From NCBI GenBank assembly GCA_030533315.1, contig JAUNJL010000011.1, positions 1-53,253 on the forward strand: DNA of 53,253 bases, in the 5' to 3' direction. The number at the start of each line of letters is the position of its first letter. Within the stretch, counting starts at the first letter, position 1. This document shows positions 35,298-42,535 of this stretch, in pieces. The notes under the pieces were generated by a model. That model saw only the letters and a program-made list of their open reading frames with translations. It was not told the origin of the DNA and searched no databases. The stretch comes from Eubacteriales bacterium (lineage in GTDB: Bacteria; Bacillota_A; Clostridia; Lachnospirales; Lachnospiraceae). Both the position numbers and the translations under genes were made by a program.

Positions 35298-36152
35298 ATG
35301 TTGTATATAGGGAATCACACCAGCTCCTCTAAGGGCTATGCGGCCATGGGGCGGCAGATGGTAAAAAATGGGGGAAACACCTTCGCCTTTTTCACCAGAA
35401 ATCCCAGAGGGGGGAGGGCAAAGGAGATGAATCTATCAGATGTGGAACGTTTTTTGGAAATTGCCAGGGAGCATGGGTTTGGAAAACTGGTGGCACATGC
35501 CCCTTACACGGTAAATCCCTGTGCCGCAAAGGAGGAGCTCCGGACTTTTGCCAGGGAAACCTTCGCAGACGACCTTCAGCGCATGGAGGCCACGCCTGGA
35601 AACTATTATAATTTTCACCCGGGAAGTCACGTGGGCCAGGGGGCAAAGATCGGTACGGCAAAGATCGCCCAGATCCTAAACCAGGTTTTGAGGGAGGATC
35701 AGTCCACCACCGTCCTTCTGGAGACCATGTCTGGGAAGGGATCTGAGGTGGGAGGCGTCTTTGAGGAGCTTCGAGCGGTTTTGGATCAGGTGACCCTCCA
35801 GGATAAAATGGGCGTCTGCCTGGACACCTGCCATGTGTGGGACGCCGGTTACGACATCGTGGGGGACCTGGACGGGGTGCTGACCCAGTTCGACAGGATC
35901 ATCGGCCTTTCCAGGCTGAAGGCCATCCACCTGAATGACAGTACGAATGGCCTTGGAAGCCACAAGGACCGCCATGCCAGGATCGGAGAAGGAGAGATCG
36001 GGCTGGACGCCCTTGTGCGGGTCGTCTGCCACCCGGCCCTGGAGGGGCTGCCCTTTATCCTGGAGACGCCCAACGACGATCAGGGCTGGTCCAGGGAGAT
36101 CGCCCTTCTCCGGGAAAGGTATGAAGGCGTGAAGGACTCCAGGGGGATTTAG
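35298..36152 (+). CDS. nfo: Endonuclease IV (AP endonuclease)
   Basis: A 284-residue TIM-barrel nuclease that cuts at abasic sites in base excision repair. Conserved metal-binding motifs are present: VAHAPYTVN, NFHPGSHVGQG, LLETMSGKG, CLDTCHVWDAGYD, HLNDSTNGLGSHKDRHARIG and ETPND. Start ATG 35298 (MLYIGNHTSSSKG) matches the family; AAGGA lies upstream. The stop interlocks with the convergent dehydrogenase stop (TTAG, 36149-36152). Confidence 0.95.
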   Translation: MLYIGNHTSSSKGYAAMGRQMVKNGGNTFAFFTRNPRGGRAKEMNLSDVERFLEIAREHGFGKLVAHAPYTVNPCAAKEELRTFARETFADDLQRMEATPGNYYNFHPGSHVGQGAKIGTAKIAQILNQVLREDQSTTVLLETMSGKGSEVGGVFEELRAVLDQVTLQDKMGVCLDTCHVWDAGYDIVGDLDGVLTQFDRIIGLSRLKAIHLNDSTNGLGSHKDRHARIGEGEIGLDALVRVVCHPALEGLPFILETPNDDQGWSREIALLRERYEGVKDSRGI

Positions 36153-36169
36153 GAAAGGACCTGGTTTTT
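36139..36169 (+). terminator. Weak terminator spanning the nfo/dehydrogenase stops
   Basis: CCAGG (36139-36143) pairs with CCTGG (36160-36164), followed by five T. Both stop codons lie in the 16-nt loop. The stem is short, so efficiency is uncertain. Confidence 0.45.
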
Positions 36170-37138
36170 CAGCTCCTTGCCACTGAGGAAGGCGAAGGCG
36201 TTGTCCAGGGTCGTCTCGGCGATGTTGGTCAGCGCCTCCTGGGTAAAGAAGCCCTGGTGGGAGGTCATGGTCACGTTGGGGAAGGACAGGAGACGCTGGA
36301 TCAAGGAGGTCTGCATGATTCTCTCCGACATATCCTCGTATACATAGTCTGTCTCTTCCTCGTAAACGTCCAGTCCGACGGCAAAGAATTTGTGATCCCG
36401 TATGCCGGAGATCAGATCCTCGGTCTTGATGAGGCCGCCCCGGGAGGTGTTGACCAGAATGACTCCGTCCTTCATTTTCTGGATGGTATCCTCGTTGATG
36501 ATGTGCTTCGTCTCATCTGTCAGAGGGCAGTGGAGGCTGATGAGATCGCTTTCTGCGAGAAGCTGGTCCAGGGATACATATTCCAGGAAGTCCAGGCTCT
36601 TGTTGGGGTAAAGGTCGTAGGCCAGCACCTTCATGCCGAAGCCCTGGCAGATTCGGGCCATGGCCTGGCCAATCTTTCCGGTGCCGATGATACCGGCTGT
36701 TTTCTGGTACAGGTTGACGCCCATGAGTCCGTTCAAGGCGAAATTGTTTTCCCGGCACTTGATGTAGGCCTTGTGGGTGTGGCGGTTTGCGGTGAGGACG
36801 AGGGCCATGGCGTGCTCTGCGACCGCCTGGGGAGAGTAGCCTGGTACCCGCAGCACCTTTATGTCATGCTCCTGGGCTGTTTTTAGGTCCACGTTGTTGT
36901 AGCCGGCGCAGCGCATCAGGATCAGCCGGACACCTTGCCTGGCCAGCTCCTGGATGACCGGTGTGCCCAGATCTGCGTTGACGAAGGCGCAGATGGCGTC
37001 GTAGCCCTTTGCCAGGGAGGCGGTATCCTCATGGATGTTTGCCTCGATAAATTTGATCTCAATCCCCGGATATTGGGGAAGAAGTCTGACAAAGAACTGC
37101 TCATCGTAGTTTTTGGTGCCATAGAATAATATTTTCAT
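36149..37138 (-). CDS. D-2-hydroxyacid dehydrogenase (D-lactate dehydrogenase-like)
   Basis: A 329-residue NAD-dependent D-2-hydroxyacid dehydrogenase. The Rossmann motif is GIIGTGKIGQAMA (about 149-161). Catalytic Arg is in NTSRGGLIKTEDL, Glu in DVYEEE, and His in MTSHQGFFTQEAL. The fold and LPQYPGIEIKFIEANI N-terminus resemble fermentative LdhA, reducing pyruvate to D-lactate. Related 2-oxoacids cannot be excluded. GGAGGTTTCCCTT precedes the ATG. Confidence 0.9.
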   Translation of the reverse strand: MKILFYGTKNYDEQFFVRLLPQYPGIEIKFIEANIHEDTASLAKGYDAICAFVNADLGTPVIQELARQGVRLILMRCAGYNNVDLKTAQEHDIKVLRVPGYSPQAVAEHAMALVLTANRHTHKAYIKCRENNFALNGLMGVNLYQKTAGIIGTGKIGQAMARICQGFGMKVLAYDLYPNKSLDFLEYVSLDQLLAESDLISLHCPLTDETKHIINEDTIQKMKDGVILVNTSRGGLIKTEDLISGIRDHKFFAVGLDVYEEETDYVYEDMSERIMQTSLIQRLLSFPNVTMTSHQGFFTQEALTNIAETTLDNAFAFLSGKELKNQVLS

Positions 37139-37336
37139 AAGGGAAACCTCCTAAAAGTAAAAGCGATGTCGATGGTTAGTATTAACTACTTCCTTTTGAT
37201 TATACATCGAAACAGATGAGAAAAAAAGGCATGATCGGAAATTTCTGGGGATTTCTGGGGATTTTTGCGGGGAGGAGCGGCTGTGGGCGGACTCTCAGGG
37301 GGCAGCGGCCCTGCTGCCGGGGCTTCGGGGAGAGCC

Positions 37337-37372
37337 GAAAAAAGCCTGCCCCGGCTTAGGCCGGGGACAGGC
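37337..37372 (-). terminator. aroA terminator with stop codon in its loop
   Basis: GCCTGCCCCGGC (37344-37355) pairs with the complementary stretch at 37360-37372 (one bulged A). On the minus strand TTTTTT follows. The aroA TAA is in the 4-nt loop. Confidence 0.85.
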
Positions 37373-38633
37373 GGTAAAGGTCTTCGTAGAAGCCAGGGTA
37401 GGAGATCCTGACGCAATCTCCGTCCTGGATGGTGAGAGGGCCGTCACATGCGGCGCCTGCAATGGCGAAGGACATGGCGATGCGGTGATCCAGATGGGGA
37501 TCGATCCGGGCGCCGGAAAGGGGATGGCCTCCCTGTATGATCATGCCGTCCTCCGTGGCCTGGATATGAGCTCCCATGCGGGAAAGATTTTCCGTCATGA
37601 CCTGGATGCGGTCGGATTCCTTGACTCTTAGTTCCTGTGCGTCCCGGATCACGGTGGTTCCCGAGGCGAAGGCGGCCATCACGGCGATCATGGGAAGCTC
37701 GTCGATGAGGGTGGGAATGATCTCCCCCTGGATGGTGACTCCGTGAAGGCTGCTGGAGCGCACCAGAAGGTCCGCCGTGGGCTCTCCTTCACGGTTCTCG
37801 TTGAGGAGGGTGATGTCCCCGCCCATGGCCTGGGCGACCCGGAGGAAGCCGTCCCTTGTGGGGTTGATGCCTACGTTTTGCAGGAGGATCTCACTGCCCG
37901 GGATCAGAAGCCCGGCGGCAATGAAATAGGCTGCGGAGGAGATGTCTCCTGGTACCCGTATCTCCCGTCCCTCCAGACGGGGCTGGGGCAAAATGGCGGC
38001 GGTGGTTCCCTGGGAGGTCACATGGGCGCCAAAGGAGCGGAGCATCAGCTCCGTGTGATTTCTGGAAAGGACCGGCTCCGTCACGGAGGTGGGACCGTCG
38101 GCGTACATTCCGGCCAGGAGGACGCAGGACTTGACCTGTGCGGACGCCACCGGGGATGTGTAGTGGATGGCCTTCAAGGGCTTTCCGGTGATGGCCAGGG
38201 GGGCGCAGCCATTGTCCCTGACGCTGCGGATGCTGGCCCCCATCATGGAAAGGGGGGTCATGATCCGCTTCATGGGGCGGGACTGGATGGAGGCGTCCCC
38301 TGTCAGCTGGCTGGAAAAGGACTGACCGGCCAAAATGCCGGAGATCAGGCGGGTGGTGGTGCCGCTGTTTCCCACATCCAGGGGGGCTTTGGGGGCCGAA
38401 AGGCCATGGAGCCCCTTTCCGGTCACCAGGATCTCGCCCTGGTCCTTCTGGATGTAGATCCCCATCTGGCGGAAGCAGGCGATGGTGGAGAGGCAGTCCG
38501 CCCCCTCCAGAAAATGGCTGATCCTTGTGACGCCCTCCGCCAGGGCGCCGAACATGACGGCTCTGTGGGAGATGGATTTGTCCCCGGGGATCTCTAGCTC
38601 CCCTCTCAGATTTCTTAATTTTTTGATTTCCAT
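37356..38633 (-). CDS. aroA: 3-phosphoshikimate 1-carboxyvinyltransferase (EPSP synthase), class II-like
   Basis: A 425-residue EPSP synthase for aromatic amino-acid synthesis. PGDKSISHR (16-24) and GNSGTTTRL (88-96) mark the active site. It carries the class II motifs SAQVK (164-168), RNHTE (191-195) and NPTR, characteristic of naturally glyphosate-tolerant enzymes; the glycine equivalent to the Ala100 of the CP4 enzyme is, however, retained (G91). Start is ATG 38631-38633 with AAGGAA 10 nt upstream; a TTG two codons earlier is possible. It is downstream of tyrA on the same strand (88-bp gap). Confidence 0.96.
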   Translation of the reverse strand: MEIKKLRNLRGELEIPGDKSISHRAVMFGALAEGVTRISHFLEGADCLSTIACFRQMGIYIQKDQGEILVTGKGLHGLSAPKAPLDVGNSGTTTRLISGILAGQSFSSQLTGDASIQSRPMKRIMTPLSMMGASIRSVRDNGCAPLAITGKPLKAIHYTSPVASAQVKSCVLLAGMYADGPTSVTEPVLSRNHTELMLRSFGAHVTSQGTTAAILPQPRLEGREIRVPGDISSAAYFIAAGLLIPGSEILLQNVGINPTRDGFLRVAQAMGGDITLLNENREGEPTADLLVRSSSLHGVTIQGEIIPTLIDELPMIAVMAAFASGTTVIRDAQELRVKESDRIQVMTENLSRMGAHIQATEDGMIIQGGHPLSGARIDPHLDHRIAMSFAIAGAACDGPLTIQDGDCVRISYPGFYEDLYRLSPA

Positions 38634-38721
38634 AAGCAATCGGTTCCTTTTTTGATCTGTTGTGTAAATCTATGGTGCTGGAAAAGACCGCCGTCAGTGG
38701 GCGTCTTTTTCCCAAAATATC

Positions 38722-39813
38722 CTACCTTTCGTAAACGATGTAATTTCGCTTTTTCAGCAGAGCCGCACCCTTCTTCTGGGCCTCCTCCTCGTAAAACTCG
38801 ATTTTCAGGACGCCCTCCTCAAATTCCCGGTTGTGGATGATGCCGATGTTCTTGATGCTGATGTTTTCCATGGCCAGGATGGTGGCGCTGGTGGCGATGG
38901 CGCCGGCCTCGTCGGCAATGTCCAGGTACAGAACATGGGACTTCTTGATCAGGCCGTTGTCCGACACGTCGATGGAATCCCGGTAATCCCTGGAGCTGGC
39001 AAACATCTGGTTGATGTAGCCGCCCTGCCCCTGGTCGATGGCGCAGCGGATCTGGATCAGCATTCGGATGTAGTCATCCAGCACGTTGGAGATGTTCTTC
39101 TGGTTCTCCATGCAGATCTGTTCCCACATCACGGGGGAGGAGGAGGCAATGCGGGTAATGTCCCGGAAGCCTCCCGCGGCGATGGTCTTCATGTACTGGG
39201 CGTCGTTGTCCAGGGTCTTTACCAGATTGACCAGGGCGGAGGCGATGATGTGAGGCAGATGGGAAACGCCTGCCGTGATAAAGTCGTGCTCCTCGGAGGT
39301 GATGACCATGGGGATGGCTCCCAGGGCTCCAATGAGCTCCGTAAGCTCCGTCAGCCTGTCCAGGGGGACTTCGCCTCCCGGGGTGAGGATATAGTAAGCG
39401 TTTTCGATCAGCCGGTCGCTGGCATAGGCGTAACCGGATCTCTCGGAGCCAGCCATGGGGTGTCCGCCGATGAAGCAGCCTCCCAGTCCCAGATCCTCCG
39501 CCGCCTGGTGGATATTGCCCTTGACGCTGCCCACGTCCGTGATGATGCAGCCTGGCTGGCGGACCTCCTTCAAAAACTTCAGATATTCCAGATTGTATTC
39601 CACGGGAGCGCACAAAAACACGTAATCACAGCTCCCGAAGCGGGGATCCCTTTCTGTGCAGGCCTCATGGATGGTGCCGTCTTCCAGGGCGGCGGACAAG
39701 GTCTTTTCGCTGGGAGCGTAGGCCAAAAGGCGGATCTCCGGGCGAAATTTGCGGATCGCCTTTGCGATGGAGCCTCCGATCAGGCCAAGACCGATAAAAC
39801 CGATGGTTTTCAT
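38722..39813 (-). CDS. tyrA: Prephenate dehydrogenase with ACT domain
   Basis: A 363-residue TyrA making 4-hydroxyphenylpyruvate for tyrosine. The NAD-binding motif IGLGLIGGSIAKA is at 6-18. GGHPMAGSERSG (about 114-125) is the conserved active-site segment, with HLPHIIASAL in the helical dimer domain. A C-terminal ACT domain (about 290-363, VLYLDIADEAGAIATSATIL) suggests feedback control by tyrosine. AAGGATG lies before the start. First gene of a tyrA-aroA unit. Confidence 0.95.
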   Translation of the reverse strand: MKTIGFIGLGLIGGSIAKAIRKFRPEIRLLAYAPSEKTLSAALEDGTIHEACTERDPRFGSCDYVFLCAPVEYNLEYLKFLKEVRQPGCIITDVGSVKGNIHQAAEDLGLGGCFIGGHPMAGSERSGYAYASDRLIENAYYILTPGGEVPLDRLTELTELIGALGAIPMVITSEEHDFITAGVSHLPHIIASALVNLVKTLDNDAQYMKTIAAGGFRDITRIASSSPVMWEQICMENQKNISNVLDDYIRMLIQIRCAIDQGQGGYINQMFASSRDYRDSIDVSDNGLIKKSHVLYLDIADEAGAIATSATILAMENISIKNIGIIHNREFEEGVLKIEFYEEEAQKKGAALLKKRNYIVYER

Positions 39814-39849
39814 GATAGGTTACATCCTTTCCGGTTACATTTTATTGAG

Positions 39850-39884
39850 ATACCAGAGGGAAGGCATCCTTCCCATTTTGGTAT
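39850..39884 (-). promoter_or_regulatory. Leader hairpin of tyrA-aroA
   Basis: In the tyrA leader, ATACCA/TGGTAT (39850-39855, 39879-39884) encloses GGGAAGG/CCTTCCC (39858-39864, 39868-39874) with a 3-nt loop. No U-tract. It lies between the promoter and ribosome site, so translation or stability control is possible. Confidence 0.55.
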
Positions 39885-39904
39885 GGATATCCGATCCTCG
39901 GTTC

Positions 39905-39933
39905 ATTGTAGAATATAAGAAGAAAAATGTCAA
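39905..39933 (-). promoter_or_regulatory. tyrA-aroA promoter
   Basis: On the minus strand TTGACA (39928-39933), 17-bp spacer, TACAAT (39905-39910). Predicted leader about 85 nt. Confidence 0.85.
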
Positions 39934-40138
39934 TTCCTGTTGGAAAGGTTGGCTGCCGTTTCGGGCCGGTCCTGCACGGGCCCAGGCGGTCAGGCCCTGC
40001 TGCGGCGGCCGCCGGAAATGAGGGGAACGGCAAAAAAGCCTTGCTCAGGGGATCCCGGAGGCTCCTTGGCGGCGGCCCTTGGAGGACTGGGGCTGCCCTG
40101 TTTCCGAAAAATTACATTGTCAAAAATATATAAAATAC

Positions 40139-40167
40139 TTGAAAGTTAATTGAAAATTTAGTAGAAT
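40139..40167 (+). promoter_or_regulatory. EF-G paralogue promoter
   Basis: TTGAAA (40139-40144), 17-bp spacer, TAGAAT (40162-40167), 35 bp before the start codon. GGGAGG is the ribosome site. Confidence 0.8.
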
Positions 40168-40201
40168 ATGGACATATCAGACAAACAGGGAGGTATTACA
40201 T

Positions 40202-42292
40202 ATGGACGTTTTTAGAACTGACCTAATCAGGAATGTAGTCCTGTTGGGGCATGGCGGGGCTGGAAAGACGACTTTGGCAGAGGCAATGGCATATCTGGCA
40301 GGTATGACGAGCCGCTTGGGCAGAGTGGAAGACGGAAATACTGTCAGTGATTACGATAAAGAAGAGATCAAGAGGCATTTTTCCATCAGCACATCCGTGA
40401 TTCCGGTTCCGTGGCTGAGGGAGAAGATCAACGTGCTGGACACGCCTGGATACTTTGACTTCGTAGGCGAGGTAGAGGAGGCTGTCAGTGCTGCCGATGG
40501 TGCCATCATCGTTGTGTCCGGTAAGGCCGGCGTTCAGGTAGGGACCCAGAAGGCCTGGGATCTTTGCGAGAAATATAAGCTTCCCCGCATGATCTTTGTG
40601 ACCGGTATGGACGTGGATGAGGTCAGCTACCGCAAGGTTGTGGAGCAGCTTACCGAGCTGTACGGCAAGAAGATCGCCCCCATTCATTTCCCCATCCGGG
40701 AGGACGGAAAGTTTGTGGGCTATGTCAACGTGGTAAAGCAGGCCGGCAGAAGATATATCGAGAAGGACAAGAAAGAAGAGTGCCCCATCCCAGAGTATCT
40801 GGATGAGTACCTGGAGAAGTATCATGAGATCCTGATGGAGTCCGTGGCTGAGACCAGCGAGGAGTTCATGGATCGTTACTTTGAGGGAGACGAGTTCTCC
40901 GTGACAGAGGTTTCCGCAGCCCTGGCTACCAACATTCAGGAGGCCAGCATTGTGCCGGTGTGCATGGGCTCTCCCGTCAATCTTCAGGGCGTGTCCAATC
41001 TTCTGGATGACATCTGCGGTTACTTCCCCAGCCCGGACAAGCGTCCCTGCAATGGTATCGAGCAGAAGACAAACGAGATTTTTGAGGCCAACTATGATTT
41101 TGCAAAGGCGAAATCTGCTTATGTATGGAAGTCCATCGTGGATCCCTTCCTTGGAAAATATTCCCTGATCAAGGTTTGCTCCGGCGTGATCAAGTCCGAT
41201 GACACCCTTCTCAACGTGGAGAGCGGCACGGAGGAGCGTCTGAACAAGCTGTACGTGCTGGAGGGCTCTAAGCCCATCGAGGTTCCCGAGCTTCACGCAG
41301 GGGACATCGGGGCCATCGCCAAGCTGGTAAGCGTGCAGACCGGGGACAGCCTTGCCACGAAGGCTCATCCCATCCTTTACCCGAAGGCAGTCCTTTCCAC
41401 GCCTTACACCTACAAGCGCTATAAGGCGGTCAACAAGGGGGACGAGGACAAGATCTCCCAGGCTCTCTCCAAGCTCATGAGTGAGGATAAGACCTTAAAG
41501 GCAGTGAACGACGGGGCCAACCGTCAGAGCCTTCTCTACGGTATGGGAGACCAGCATCTGGATATCGTGGTCAGTATGCTGAAGGAGCGCTACAGGGTGG
41601 ATGTGGAGCTTTGTAAGCCCAAGGTTCCATTCCGGGAGACCATTCGGAAAAATTCCGACGTGGAAGGAAAGCACAAGAAGCAGTCCGGCGGACATGGCCA
41701 GTACGGTCACGTGAAGATGCGCTTCGAGCCCTCCGGAGATCTGGAGACGCCTTATGTGTTCGAGCAGGTGGTGGTAGGCGGAGCCGTTCCGAAGAACTAC
41801 TTCCCGGCAGTGGAGAAGGGGCTTCAGGAATGTGTCCAGAAGGGACCTCTCGCCGCATATCCCGTTGTGGGCGTGAAGGCCACCTTGTATGACGGTTCCT
41901 ACCATCCGGTGGATTCCTCCGAGATGGCCTTTAAGATGGCGACGATCCTGGCCTTCAAGAAGGGCTTTATGGAGGCGTCCCCCGTTCTTCTGGAGCCCAT
42001 CGTTTCCATGAAGGTGACGGTTCCCGACAAGTACACCGGCGACGCCATGGGCGATCTGAACAAGAGACGGGGCCGTGTCCTGGGTATGAATCCAGATCAC
42101 AACGGCAATACCGTCATTGAGGCTGACGTGCCTCTTTTGGAGATCTACGGATACTCCACGGATCTTCGCTCCATGACAGGGGGAAGCGGAGAGTTCTCCT
42201 ACCAGTTTGCCCGTTACGAGCAGGCCCCCAGTGACATCCAGCAGAAGGAGATCGAAGCCAGGGCAAACAACCTGGACGGCGATGACAACTAA
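40202..42292 (+). CDS. Elongation factor G-like GTPase (EF-G-2 type paralogue)
   Basis: A 696-residue protein with all five EF-G domains; domain IV carries SGGHGQYGHVKMRFEP. It is not the canonical FusA: G1 is GHGGAGKTT (16-24), the switch I RGITI is replaced by KRHFSI, and G3 is DTPGYFDF (80-87), so the catalytic His is Tyr. These are marks of the EF-G-2 paralogue family (as in Thermus EF-G-2). The G4 motif is VTGMD (133-137), lacking the Asn/Thr-Lys pair normal for guanine recognition. Its role is unknown; a specialised translocase or ribosome-state factor is inference. Monocistronic, with its own promoter and terminator. Confidence 0.9.
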   Translation: MDVFRTDLIRNVVLLGHGGAGKTTLAEAMAYLAGMTSRLGRVEDGNTVSDYDKEEIKRHFSISTSVIPVPWLREKINVLDTPGYFDFVGEVEEAVSAADGAIIVVSGKAGVQVGTQKAWDLCEKYKLPRMIFVTGMDVDEVSYRKVVEQLTELYGKKIAPIHFPIREDGKFVGYVNVVKQAGRRYIEKDKKEECPIPEYLDEYLEKYHEILMESVAETSEEFMDRYFEGDEFSVTEVSAALATNIQEASIVPVCMGSPVNLQGVSNLLDDICGYFPSPDKRPCNGIEQKTNEIFEANYDFAKAKSAYVWKSIVDPFLGKYSLIKVCSGVIKSDDTLLNVESGTEERLNKLYVLEGSKPIEVPELHAGDIGAIAKLVSVQTGDSLATKAHPILYPKAVLSTPYTYKRYKAVNKGDEDKISQALSKLMSEDKTLKAVNDGANRQSLLYGMGDQHLDIVVSMLKERYRVDVELCKPKVPFRETIRKNSDVEGKHKKQSGGHGQYGHVKMRFEPSGDLETPYVFEQVVVGGAVPKNYFPAVEKGLQECVQKGPLAAYPVVGVKATLYDGSYHPVDSSEMAFKMATILAFKKGFMEASPVLLEPIVSMKVTVPDKYTGDAMGDLNKRRGRVLGMNPDHNGNTVIEADVPLLEIYGYSTDLRSMTGGSGEFSYQFARYEQAPSDIQQKEIEARANNLDGDDN

Positions 42293-42327
42293 GAGCCGCA
42301 TTCTGTATACTGATTAAAATTTGCGCA

Positions 42328-42360
42328 GGCCGGAGCTTCCATGGGAGGCTCCGGCCTTTG
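42328..42360 (+). terminator. EF-G paralogue terminator
   Basis: GGCCGGAGC (42328-42336) pairs with GCTCCGGCC (42348-42356), followed by TTTG. The U-tract is short. Confidence 0.75.
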
Positions 42361-42414
42361 TGCGGGCCGCTGCGGCGAAAGGGCGGTCCACATGGCCCTT
42401 TTCCCAATTTCCCC

Positions 42415-42443
42415 TTGACAAAATGAACGGCCATCGTTAGAAT
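42415..42443 (+). promoter_or_regulatory. leuS promoter
   Basis: TTGACA (42415-42420), 17-bp spacer, TAGAAT (42438-42443). Confidence 0.88.
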
Positions 42444-42465
42444 AAAACTCAGTTCTTTGTTTATC

Positions 42466-42503
42466 AGCCTTTCGCCTCTAAAAGCAGGGGCGGAAGGCTT
42501 TTT
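42466..42503 (+). terminator. Attenuator-like terminator in the leuS leader
   Basis: AGCCTTTCGCC (42466-42476) pairs with GGCGGAAGGCT (42489-42499, one G-U pair), followed by five T. It lies between the leuS promoter and start codon, only about 15 nt after the predicted transcription start. No T-box sequence is present; the leader (about 85 nt) is too short for one. Confidence 0.75.
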
Positions 42504-42535
42504 CAATTTTTATACACTTTCAGGAGGAATCAATC

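Larger units (their letters stand above)
39814..40201. other. 388-bp divergent spacer, tyrA to EF-G paralogue
   Basis: It holds the tyrA promoter and leader hairpin (minus), the EF-G paralogue promoter (plus), and between them about 150 bp of very GC-rich sequence (39940-40110) with no gene or motif I recognise. Confidence 0.6.
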
